Shown here piece by piece: positions 33,005 to 42,609 of a DNA stretch of 64,000 nt; within the stretch, counting starts at the first letter, position 1; each line of letters starts with the position of its first letter. A program made the translations under genes and the position numbers. The stretch spans positions 186,001 through 250,000 of the forward strand of contig JAKTTT010000008.1 in assembly GCA_030581615.1 (NCBI GenBank). The letters run 5' to 3'. Below the pieces are notes generated by a model. It saw only the letters and a list, made by a program, of their open reading frames with translations. It did not search any database and was not told where the DNA came from. This stretch comes from Alloascoidea africana. Lineage: Eukaryota; Ascomycota; Alloascoideomycetes; Alloascoideales; Alloascoideaceae.

Positions 33005-35148
33005 ATGGCTCTCCCCAATAACTTTGTCATTGTCGTAGGCGGCGGTCTCGCCGGCCTCTCTGCTGCTCACCAGGTCCTCCTGAACGGCGGCAATGTCGTC
33101 GTGGTCGACAAGCAAGGTACGCAACATACCCCCACGAGCCTCTGCTCTGCTCTGCTCTGCTCTGCTCCACCCAATTCACGACATCACTAACGTTGTGGAC
33201 AACTTAGGCTTCTTTGGCGGCAACTCTACAAAGGCCACCTCCGGCATCAATGGTGCTCTCACAAGAACCCAAGTCGGTACGTATCTGCAAACTCAATTAA
33301 CTGTCTCTTGGTTCTCCTCTAATGTCCAATCTCTTAGACTTGGAAATTAGAGACTCTGTACAACAGTTCTACGAAGACACCGTCAAGTCCGCAAAGACAC
33401 AGGCAAGACCAGATCTCATTAGAGTCCTGACCTACAATTCCGCCGCAGTAAGTTAACTTTTGTGTTTATGTTTCAAAAATCGCCATCCCTGCTGACATTT
33501 TTTTTCTTTTCTTTGTTTTGACTTGTCTCAGGCTGTGGAATGGCTACAAGACATTTTTGACCTGGATCTCACTCTCGTCTCCCGCCTGGGTGGACATTCC
33601 CAGCCACGTACTCACAGAGGACACGATGCAAAGTTCCCAGGAATGGCAATTACCTATGCACTCATGGAAAAAATTGAAAACCTGTCAGAGTCGAATCCCG
33701 AAAGAGTTGCAGTTTTGAAGAAAAGCCGCGTCACCTCCTTGATCAAGGACGGCGCCAATAAAGTTACTGGTGTGGAGTATGAACACGAAGGTAAAACCTA
33801 CACTCTAAATGGACCTGTGGTTTTGGCAACAGGAGGTTACGCCGCAGACTTTACAAACGACTCCCTTTTGAAAAAATACAGACCCGATGTCTATGACCTG
33901 CCTTCCACAAATGGTGTCCACGCAACTGGTGATGGCCAGAAAATGGTTATTGCTGCAGGCGGCGGTGCAGTCGATCTGGATAAAGTTCAAGTCCATCCAA
34001 CAGGCCTCGTGGACCCTAGAGACCCCGAAAACAAGTGGAAATTCTTGGCTGCTGAGGCCTTGAGAGGTGAAGGCGGCCTCATGCTTAACTCCAAGGGTAA
34101 CCGATTCTGTGACGAACTTGGAACAAGAGACTACGTTTCCGGAGAAATGTTCAAGACCACTTTCCCCATTCGGCTTGCCTTGAACAAAAAGGCTTCCACA
34201 GCTTTGGACTTCCACACAAAGCACTATGCAGGGCGAGGCTTAATGAAGAAAATTACAGGACAGGAACTTGCAGATGAGATTGGCTGCGGCGCAGACCATC
34301 TCAGAAAGGTCTTCAAAGAGTATAACGAAATTGCTGCTGGCAAAAAGAAGGACCCTTACGGCAAAAAGTTCTTCCATAACGGTCCTGTTGAGGTTGATGA
34401 TGACTTTTACGTTGCTCTAATCACCCCAGTGCTCCATTTCACAATGGGTGGTGTTTCAATTAACGACAAGGCGGAGGTTTTGGACAATGATGGCAAGGTC
34501 ATTGAAGGTCTATTTGCAGCTGGTGAGTTGGCAGGAGGCGTCCACGGAGCAAACCGACTTGGTGGTTCTTCTCTGCTTGGATGCGTGGTCTACGGCCGTG
34601 TTTCCGCTGACACTGCTTCCAGTTACTTGTTACAGACCTTGTCCAACAAAAAGACTGGTGAGTCTGCTGCAAACAGCCGTCTTGGTCAGCTATCCCTGCA
34701 CATTGACCCATCTGCTCCACAACGGGTTGTCATTGACTGGTCTTCCTCGGCTTCTTCTTCTGCCGCCGGCAATGGCGGCGTTTCCGCCGGTGCCAATGTG
34801 GTAGGTGGTGTAGAGCCATCCCAGGCCACCGCTGTCGAACCCGTTTCAGAAGCACCTGTTGCCTCCAAACCCAAAGAATTTTCCATTCCAGATAAGGAGT
34901 TTACAGTTGAAGAAGTTGCCAAGCACAACAAAAAGGACGACTGTTGGGTGATCCTCAAGGGCACCGTGCTTGACCTGACCTCGTTTCTCGAGAACCACCC
35001 TGGAGGCGTCAACTCGATTGTCAATTTTGCAGGAAAAGAGGCCACAGAAGAATTTGAAATGTTGCACGAGGACCGTGTGATTCCCAAATATGCTGCAGAG
35101 TGTGTTATTGGGCGGGTCAAGGGTCAGACACCCTCGTTTGAGTTTTAG
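33005..35148 (+). CDS. OSM1: Soluble fumarate reductase with C-terminal cytochrome b5 domain
   Basis: Exons 33005-33116, 33208-33276, 33338-33447 and 33532-35148 give 635 aa. Residues 7-30 hold the FAD dinucleotide motif VIVVGGGLAGLSAAHQ. The flavoprotein core continues with GGNSTKATSGINGA, GGHSQPRTHRG, VQVHPTGLVDP, VLHFTMGGVSI and HGANRLGGSSLLG, all typical of Osm1/Frd1. These enzymes reduce fumarate to succinate with FADH2 and keep redox balance and oxidative protein folding when oxygen is low. After a Ser/Ala/Gly linker, the last 80 residues form a cytochrome b5 fold with DLTSFLENHPGGVNSIVNFAG (first heme His) and EMLHEDRV (second). Yeast Osm1/Frd1 lack this domain. FAD binding starts at residue 7, so there is no long presequence. 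Confidence 0.92.
33148..33168 (+). repeat. CTCTG short tandem repeat in OSM1 intron 1
   Basis: About four copies of a TCTGC unit lie inside the first intron of the reductase gene. Confidence 0.6.
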
Positions 35149-35465
35149 TCTAGCCCTTTTTACATGTTTCTTTGTAGACGTTTTGTTTAGTTTAGAACCC
35201 TTAAGAAAGAATAGTAATGTATGAGATAAGGTATAATTTATTTGCTCTGTTGAACTGCCATACACAGTAATAATTTGTTATTACTGATTGGTCTTGATGT
35301 GACTGAAATGCTGAGGATGGAGAAGAAGCCAGGCACATGAAAAATTATGAAAAAGCTTGTGTACATCACCACCAGTATGCGAGCAAAAACCACCATGTGA
35401 GAAATCCAAAGATAAAAAAAATTGTTCATGAAAAACAGAACAAATCTATTGATAAAATTAAAATT

Positions 35466-35526
35466 AAAAGAAAAAGAAAAAGAAAAAGAAAAAGAAAAAG
35501 AAAAAGAAAAAGAAAAAGAAAAAGAA
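35466..35526 (+). repeat. (AAAAAG)n microsatellite
   Basis: About ten tandem copies of a 6-bp AAAAAG unit, nearly perfect. It gives a spurious Lys/Arg frame. Confidence 0.9.
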
Positions 35527-35555
35527 ACAGTGTTTAGAGCTCTTTTCTTTTATAG

Positions 35556-35801
35556 ATGTCTCAGCCATTTTCTGGCTTGATATGGAATTATATGGACCAA
35601 GTCATCACAGTATTCGATTCATGGTCATTAGTTTCTCATCGCTTTTTGCCACAATTCACCCATCTCATCAATTACGTGCCTTCTAAAGTCTACCACAGTT
35701 ATTTCTCTGTTTCTGTAGTCTGGTTAATTTTTTTGCTCTTGGATGCGGGCTACAGCACTTCAGTTGGCATGTTGAAAAAACTTGAATCTTTTAATCTGTA
35801 A
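35556..35801 (+). CDS. Possible small membrane protein, unrecognised (81 aa)
   Basis: An ATG-started 81-codon frame beginning MSQPFSGLIWNYMDQ follows the microsatellite by 29 bp. Its second half, YHSYFSVSVVWLIFLLLDAG, could span a membrane once. I do not recognise it. It lies at the edge of a mobile-element graveyard, has no clear promoter and no introns, and may be a chance frame or a relic. Low confidence. Confidence 0.2.
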   Translation: MSQPFSGLIWNYMDQVITVFDSWSLVSHRFLPQFTHLINYVPSKVYHSYFSVSVVWLIFLLLDAGYSTSVGMLKKLESFNL

Positions 35802-38123
35802 TATGGAAGCTTTTGTGCATATTTCCCAAAACAGGTTTCAAGAGATTTTATAGCATCTATAATTGGAACTGGACAGCTGCTGTGATGCCTTCTGGTTTAT
35901 CTTTTAGGACAATTCAGAGATATATATCTGACCTGCTCAAACTTTGGCGACTTTGAGATCTGACAAGAGGAGTAACCTCTTTTTGAAGTTGGAGTAATGC
36001 ATCATCATCATCACCTCCAACCTTCAGACTTCAAAACCACTTTTTTTGCATCAAATATGAACAACTTCTTTAAAAGCCGATTTTGATATTATTTTCCGCC
36101 AGAGTAAATACAATAGAGGTTTAAAAGACCGAGGGAAAATTTCAATACTGCGCTGATGTCGAACGCAACCTTTCGCACTGGAGAACTGTCACAAGTTTTT
36201 CGATTTCCAAGACTCCATTGATCTCCTTTCAGATTTGAGTCCTTCCTATCAAAAGGAAAATGACCAAGTTATAGATATTATTTGACCAGCTGGTATACTT
36301 TGTAATTGTGATCTGCCACACCCATACCAACTGTGAATAACGATTGAATCTTTGTATTTTGAGTCACAGGTGATTACGTTTCGTGGTGTCTTAAGCTCCA
36401 GTCTCTTTATTTGGACAATTGATATTCTGGATATTTTGAGGAATAGTTGATGAAAATCGTAACAACAAAGGATGTAGGATTGTTTGTTGATGTGTTCAAA
36501 CAAGTCTGTATTGATATTGTAATCAGATATAAAGATAGTCCATCTTGAGCATTAAAAGGGAAATTAAGTCCTTTCAGATTTGTAAAACAACACTTGACAC
36601 TTTCTTTTGTACTAGAGTCAGCGTAATTTTAAGAGAATAACTGAGTTGAAGCTGGGGCGATTTGCTAGTAACTTACAGGTTTCTTAACAAATTACAAGAT
36701 CGTGCTAGTCATATAGCAGAGGCTAGCACAGATGGTGAACCAGTGATACACATTAATTCGATAATAAAATGGATCTACAGTTCAATTGATCACAGACCTG
36801 TCCATAAGAAGGGATTGTTTTTTTGGTTAACCGTCTCTAGTACAGCTGTTGATTGTCTGACTCATCCGTATTCTAACAATCTTTCTTCTATAGCAATAGA
36901 TATTTGTCCCTCGCTGACCTCAGGTGAAACCAAAGATTTGTTTCCCAACAATCACTATGGCCCATAATTAAGCTCCCGCGCTATAGTGTTTCCCCACTGT
37001 GGAACCATCCCTGTAATTATCAGAAACCATATATTGGTGTAGTATCTGACTGATAACGTATTAGCGTCTCAATTCTAAACTACGTAAACCCCCAGAACAA
37101 CCACTACACTCTTTCTTTAGTGGTTTTACTCAATCTTGCATACGCGACCTCGTATTACCCCGAAACATAACTTCACTTAAATAGAGCATGTATTTGCTAG
37201 ATAGCAGATCAACAAGTTTGAATTCTCCTCGATCACTTAACATGACCTTTCCCACACTTCCTTTCCTCGCTCGCACATGCTACAGTTGGGGAGCAGAAGT
37301 AGTTAAGCTGACTTTAGTAACAGTATTGCTCCAACCCCCTCCTATTCCAAGACTAAAATGAGCAAGAAAAAAGGAATGGAAAAGAGATGGCATATAGTGT
37401 GTCATTGGAAACCTAGAGCAATCTATCCCAGATATGGCCAGACTAACAATCACAAAAGGATCCGGAGAGGAAAACTATGGGATCGCTAGCAGTCTAGCTA
37501 AGGAACGATCCTGAACATCTGAGAACAGAAGAAAAACAGGCGCAGAAAGATGTATTTCTTCTTGCCTTGTGGAGACTTCCGCTTTGTTGATTGTGTAAGG
37601 TGCTGATGATTTTTGCTGGATTAAGCGAGCATGGTCCGGTTGTAAACGCCCAGTAATTCCTATCATTCGAACGAACACCTAGGTAGGCTTACCAGGGTTG
37701 TCATATGTAAACGGGCGCTTATTTCGTTGGTGTGATATTCCACAATGTAAACAAAAGGTGTTGTTGGTCCTCATTACTAGACCTTACTGTGTTAGATGTT
37801 ATAGTGGGAGTGTCAAGATAGAATCTAGTTTGTATTCCTAAGTAAATACAGTGCCCCGCAAAATGCTCAAATACTTTTTCAATTATCTTTTGAAGCACCA
37901 CCACATCATTTCTATAGTAAGGAATTAATTTGTTTTTAGTCGGATAGTATAGCCTATGGATCTAAGATTATATTTCGGTAAGAAGTTGTAAGATAGTTGG
38001 CAAGAAGGAGTACATTTGTAAATAGGAGATGTGATTCTAGTATGTCTAAAGTTTGACCTATCCAATCTAGAAGAAGGGCATGTTATGTATATGATGTCGG
38101 GAATCTTCACCAGGCTGGTGTGT
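35802..38123. other. Gene-poor AT-rich region, unrecognised debris
   Basis: 2.3 kb without a supported gene. Short frames at 36249-36503 (minus), 36662-36967 (plus), 37475-37678 (minus) and 37719-37904 (minus) have protein-like composition but no motif I can name. Given the neighbours, decayed mobile elements are the likeliest source. A short A/T-rich hairpin-like region near 36,000 has repeated CATCATCATCA. Confidence 0.4.
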
Positions 38124-38260
38124 GTTTATATTATACAAATTACATTATTATCACTCGCGATGTCGTGACTTCTATTCAGGGCTTTACCCTTTAACTGGCC
38201 CAAATAGCTTTTGCCAGTCTTACATAGTTCTTTCTTAGAATATATAAAAGATCTAAACTC

Positions 38261-38406
38261 TGTTAGCCTTGGATGGGTGATCTCCTCTCTCTCTAGTAGT
38301 GAGGCTTAGATAGGTCTATATAAGTAGCCCATCTGGTCCCCCTTATGGGGGCCTGATCAACGATTCTAGTGTTGTTTGTAGCCTCACACCTTCTCGAACC
38401 CTTACA
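38261..38406. mobile_element. 146-bp solo LTR with 5-bp target duplication
   Basis: TG...CA ends (TGTTAGCC ... GAACCCTTACA) are flanked by AACTC at 38256-38260 and 38407-38411. A TATATAAG box lies at about 38317-38326 and a CCCCCTTATGGGGG palindrome at 38338-38351. The matching position in the right arm of palindrome 3 has a single AACTC with no insertion, so the empty site is preserved in the window. No internal region remains. Confidence 0.82.
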
Positions 38407-38464
38407 AACTCGTACTTCTGAGTTTAGATCTTTAGTGCTTACACTTACAATAAAGATTACTGCT

Positions 38465-38760
38465 TTCTTGTTTAACAGCTACAACTATTATGGCCGCGAG
38501 AAGAACTTTCCCGACAATTATAAAGGAATTCTTCTTGGTTATCAAAATTCTAACAAAATTGTCTATGCATTGCTGAGCTCTGGGAAAATTGTGAAAAGCT
38601 CATCATTACCTTCAGAAGAGCCAGGGAATTTCTTGGGCTGAGCAATGCATAGACAATTTTGTTAGAATTTTGATAACCAAGAAGAATTCCTTTATAATTG
38701 TCGGGAAAGTTCTTCTCGCGGCCATAATAGTTGTAGCTGTTAAACAAGAAAGCAGTAATC
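38465..38760. mobile_element. Fossil Ty1/Copia pol fragment, both strands
   Basis: A short piece of Copia-type pol from the region between integrase and reverse transcriptase. It is recognised by YKGILLGYQNSNKIVYALL and a following SSGKIVKSS and is present once on each strand in the arms of palindrome 3. It is a truncated, non-functional fossil. Confidence 0.5.
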
Positions 38761-38868
38761 TAATTGTAAGTGTAAGCACTAAAGATCTAAACTCAGAAGT
38801 ACGAGTTTAGATCTTTTATATATTCTAAGAAAGAACTATATAAGACTGGCAAAAGCTATTCGGGCCAG

Positions 38869-39255
38869 TTAAAGGGTAAAGCCCTGAATAGAAGTCACGA
38901 CATCGTGATTGATAATAATGTAATTTGTATAGTATAAACAGATATGCACTGTGTCGCGTTGGGAGTTTCTAAAGAGGAAGTCGCTGAGATTGCTGGTACT
39001 TCCTTTGATATATTTGAGTTGTAGGTTGTAGGGCAAAATCTCTGCCAGCCAGCGTAGTTGTTTGGCGCTGGGGGACTGGTGGTTGAAGATATCGACTATT
39101 GGTTTATGGTCAGTCTCTAACAAGACTGAAGGTTGATCTTGGATGAAATACTTGAACTTGCGGAGGGCGTATAGGACAGCGAAGAGTTCCTGGTCGATCG
39201 TAGACCATTTGATTTGGAGGTCTGTTAATTTGTGGGATCGGAATTCGATAGGCTT
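38869..39255 (-). mobile_element. Fossil Ty3/Gypsy RNase H fragment
   Basis: The minus strand shows the RNase H region of a Gypsy pol: IEFRSHKLTDLQIKWSTIDQ, then LETDHKPIVDIFNH and LQLKYIKGSTSNLSDFL. Only this part of the element survives; it is broken and old. It runs into the right arm of palindrome 3 at its 3' end and forms the left arm of palindrome 4 at its 5' end. Confidence 0.75.
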
Positions 39256-39514
39256 TCAGGTATTGTTGTACCATTCTTGGGCCTGTCGTCTGCAACATCC
39301 AGCGCCACGCCTTTGAATCCACCAGACCTTGCAAAATAACTACCGATGCCTCAGGATTCGCGGTAGGAGCTGCTCTTTGGCAACTCTACGGCAATACCTG
39401 GAAACCTATCGAATTCCGATCCCACAAATTAACAGACCTCCAAATCAAATGGTCTACGATCGACAAGGAACTCTTCGCAGTTCTCTACGCCCTCCGCAAG
39501 TTCAAGCATTTCAT
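39143..39514. repeat. Snap-back inverted duplication 4 (Gypsy RNase H): 123-bp arms, 126-bp loop
   Basis: Arm 39143-39265 and arm 39392-39514 are reverse complements of equal length, about 93% identical by eye. The loop 39266-39391 extends the plus copy upstream (TTDASGFAVGAALWQLYG, the start of RNase H). Both copies read outward. Confidence 0.85.
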
Positions 39515-39530
39515 TGACGAAGCTGGAATC
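39340..39530 (+). mobile_element. Fossil Ty3/Gypsy RNase H fragment, plus-strand copy
   Basis: The plus strand reads TTDASGFAVGAALWQLYG, then KPIEFRSHKLTDLQIKWST and KELFAVLYALRKFKHF. This is the first half of a Gypsy RNase H domain and the partner of the minus-strand copy at 38869-39255. It is truncated at both ends. Confidence 0.75.
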
Positions 39531-39975
39531 TGTTGGAGAACTAGAACTAGAGACAATCAAACGCACCATTTATGCTTAACAGCCCTCACTATTACCCTAC
39601 CATCACGTGCCACTCAGAGGTCACGGGATTAGCTGATCTGGACTACCATCCAACACAAAAGTCACGTCACGGGGTTTTTGCACACATTGTCAAAAACAGG
39701 GAAAATGGGGGGTTTAAAGCTGGTGTAGCGGGTTCAATTTTGGGTGGTTGCTGATGAAAAGAGAGATTTAGAGACTGCACTAAACTGCCTATCTAATGAT
39801 ACCAATATCTAAGATATATCTGTTCTGTGGAGCCCTCAATGCACCACTCACCCATACACCCGGTGCTTTGCATGGACGAACAGGTGTGTCTCAGCAGTCG
39901 CGAAGCTATCTTCAGAAGTTGGAAGTGTCTCTTAACGCGTGTCCTTCTCGACTTTTTCACCTTCACGCGTTCCTC

Positions 39976-40284
39976 CAGTTCAGGGTCCTCCTCTTGGTCT
40001 GGCAGTTCGGCTGAGATGATCTTGTCGATCTGGGTGCCTACTTTTAGACTGTCATGAGCAATTTTTGAGAGGAAAACCAGTAGATGAACATGAGGCAAGC
40101 CTCGTTTTTGGTACTCTAATGTCCTAATGTGTCCAATACATTGGAGTACCAAAAACGAGGCTTGCCTCATGTTCATCTACTGGTTTTCCTCTCAAAAATT
40201 GCTCATGACAGTCTAAAAGTAGGCACCCAGATCGACAAGATTATCTCAGCGGAACTGCCAGACCCAGAGGAGGACACTGAACTG
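39976..40284. repeat. Snap-back inverted duplication 5 (Helitron Rep): 147-bp arms, 15-bp loop
   Basis: Arm 39976-40122 and arm 40138-40284 are reverse complements of equal length, about 96% identical by eye, with a loop of only 15 bp (40123-40137). Both arms carry the Helitron Rep block RGLPHVHLLVFLSK and read outward. Confidence 0.9.
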
Positions 40285-41060
40285 TACAACATCGTCAGCA
40301 AGCACCAAATCCACGGCGGTCCGTGCCGCGAAAACTTTAACAAGAATTGCCCCTTTATGAAAACTGTTAATGGGTCTCTGGCATGCTCGAAAGAATACCC
40401 AATGGAGCTCAGGGAGAAAACAAACGTCATTAAAAGCGTACAGGCGCCGCTGGACTGATTCTCCCAAAGCAGAAGTCCGCATCGATGGCAGAACAGTTAG
40501 CGTTGGATTGGAATGGGTGGTTCCTTACAGTCCTTCTCTTCTAAAAAGTATGATTGCCATTTAAATGTCGAGTGCTGTAATACAATACAAGCTATTTACT
40601 ATTTGTTTAAGCACATTTGTAAAGGAACGGATGCTGTTACCGCTGTTGCTTGTTCATCTGGAAGGCCAGTACATGGTGATGTTTGACCCAGGCGAAGCCC
40701 CAGACCGGGATCGAGCGCGATTCCAACGAAGAAAACCGTTCATGTTGGAGGCTTGGCTTACTTACAATTTTGAGAATGAGGATGGCCGCGACTTGACATA
40801 TCCAAAGTTCCCAATACGCTTCGCCTTCAACAAGAATACTGCAAAGTGGTCCCGCCGTTTGACTAACACCGTCGTTATTAGCTGGTTGAGCTTCTGCAGT
40901 TTGCAGAACAGGGAACGTTTCTACTTGCGCGTGCTTCTGAACATATTCACAGGCGCTACTTCCTATGAGGACCTGAGAACGTGGGATGGAATTGTGTATA
41001 TCCAACTTCCAAAGGGGTCGTTATCGCGCGCGGTCTGTTGAAGGATTGCCAGGAGTGGGT
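39976..41060 (+). mobile_element. Decayed Helitron fragment (Rep/helicase-like domain)
   Basis: The plus strand shows successive blocks of the Helitron Rep domain. EYQKRGLPHVHLLVFLSK is the HUH-type replicator motif. It is followed by IDKIISAELPDPEED, HQIHGGPCRENFNKNCPFMK and, in a new frame, YRRRWTDSPKAEVRIDGRTV with VVPYSPSLL. Further on come FAFNKNTAKWSRR and NRERFYLRVLLNIFTGATSY with EDLRTWDGIVY, in a frame ending at 41041. Stops and at least two frame changes separate the blocks, and the SF1 helicase part is missing. So this is a 5'-truncated, dead rolling-circle transposon. An inverted copy of its first 147 bp lies just upstream (palindrome 5). Confidence 0.78.
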
Positions 41061-41281
41061 GTTGTAAAATAAGTACTTACCTGTAAACAAAATTTATATA
41101 AAGAAATACAGATAACTTATGGCTTTCATTTATAGCTATATAGATATAGACAGAATATACTTTTCTTTTTGACAAAAGAATAATCTTACACATTACTCCG
41201 AGAACCCATATAAAAGCTGGGAGGATACTTCTGCTCCCGACTAGAAGTAAGTGAGGATAGTAACCTGAATCAAATTTGAAA
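41061..41281. other. AT-rich gap between Helitron and Copia relics
   Basis: A TATA-like ATATAAAAG at about 41210 lies 70 bp before a small frame at 41282-41497 that begins MSNRREISTYRANLAPSLSN. This could be an LTR-promoter and gag-start remnant, but the family cannot be named. Confidence 0.3.
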
Positions 41282-41489
41282 ATGTCTAATCGCCGCGAAA
41301 TAAGCACATACCGCGCCAACCTCGCCCCAAGTCTGTCGAACGCCGTTAACCAGATAACCAATGACTTGGAGGATCTTGAGGTTGGCAGAGACCTCCCCTC
41401 TGACCCGAACAGTGATGACGACGACGATGATAGCACAAATGCTCTGGTACAGCCTACTACTGATCCGAACCCCCAAAGCAACGTGGAAT

Positions 41490-41800
41490 TGTTGTAAGTG
41501 TCTTTCCGAAGAACCATTCTGGCTTGGGCTGTAGGAGACGGAATATTGGATGTGAATACCAAGGGAAGCAGCCCAATCCATAAACTGGGAACTTGTCATT
41601 TCCGAATCATTATCTAGACGTATGAACCCTCATGGAAAGTCAATTACTCGTTCTATATGATGAATGGCCGCGCCCACTGTACTTGGAAATTAATGGGCGT
41701 GTACAAAGTAAAATATCTTGTTAAACGATCGGCTAGAAAAACCAACCCAAAAGAAAAGCTGGAAATCCATGTTCAGAACCAAAAAAGTATTCTAATGGCA
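41490..41800 (-). mobile_element. Fossil Ty1/Copia integrase fragment
   Basis: The minus strand carries the integrase core of a Copia element, recognised by SSQFMDWAASLGIHIQYSVS and SPSQNGSSERH. It is a short broken fossil with no LTR attached that I can define. The small frame at 41282-41497 on the other strand ends where this fragment begins. Confidence 0.7.
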
Positions 41801-42609
41801 GTTTCAATTCCTGTGCCAAAGTATAGACGTCCTTGGAGCTTCAACACTATACAACATTCACATTTGGTTGAGGGTTGAGGCAAAAAAAAATGTGTGTATG
41901 GTATGGAACCAGGCCCTTGGACCAGTAGCGTAGGACATGTGGTATTCAGAAACAGAGACACGCTTTCTAGTTTAGTCTCCTTCCTTGGCTCTGTTCAACA
42001 GAAATAGGGATTTTTTTGTTGGATGAGTTCTGATAGAACCCCAGATCCGTTTCCTAGTAGTCATTGTGGCCAATAAATATGCGCATATCTGGTGTTTCTC
42101 TACCAAAAAAAAAACCTCCCAAAAAAGCCTGTTATAGATTCTGTTCCCGTAGGCAAGCTAACAATAGCTGAGTGCTACATTTGGGATTCAAGAGAGAAAC
42201 TTTAGAAATGCTTGATTGAGAAGGAAAGCCTTTGGGATTCCTGATGTAGAGGTGGAGTACCCCCTAATCTCCAGCATACAGAAACCTCCTCGGAAAAAAA
42301 AAATGACTTGAGGTATGATCCTTCTTTTTTGTGCATAGTAGTATTTGAAAAGCATCACAGAAAAGTTGTATGTATTTCCATATGAATATTGAACCTTTTC
42401 ATCCCCATTTTCCAAATATACCACTACTTCTGAAATCATGAATCATAAAAACTACAAGATATGATGTACTACAATACCAGTGATCAATAAAAAGTAACAT
42501 CATTTTTGTTTTATTTGTTATAACCAGTTACACAAATATTCCATGCCTCCAACTTTGTGAATTCCATTCACAAATAGGTATATAGGCTAATACCTGAATG
42601 CAATAGGAA
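41801..42609. other. AT-rich spacer with A-tracts, no gene seen
   Basis: A-runs at about 41881-41889, 42103-42112 and 42294-42303. A frame at 42188-42439 (minus) has no family resemblance. This is the right edge of the mobile-element graveyard. Confidence 0.45.

Larger units (their letters stand above)
38124..38940. repeat. Snap-back inverted duplication 3 (Gypsy/Copia junction): 300-bp arms, 66-bp loop
   Basis: Left arm 38124-38574 and right arm 38641-38940 are reverse complements, about 97% identical by eye. The left arm is 451 bp because it contains a 146-bp solo LTR and its 5-bp target duplicate. Without these it is 300 bp, exactly the length of the right arm. The arm joins sequence downstream of a Gypsy RNase H region to a Copia pol fragment (NYYGREKNFPDNYKGILLGY), so it copies an already chimeric stretch. 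The loop 38575-38640 carries the next part of the Copia frame on the plus strand. Confidence 0.9.

Noticed and set aside
32356-33021. A 221-codon plus-strand frame between RAD54 and OSM1
   Set aside because: Its composition (Arg/Ser/Gly/Ala) follows the simple repeats of the GC-rich promoter, and it overlaps the OSM1 TATA box and leader.
35337-35537. A Lys/Arg-rich small protein
   Set aside because: It is the translation of the (AAAAAG)n microsatellite.
37719-38110. A Copia reverse transcriptase fragment on the minus strand
   Set aside because: Two short frames have protein-like composition, but I could not identify any RT motif, so the family cannot be supported.
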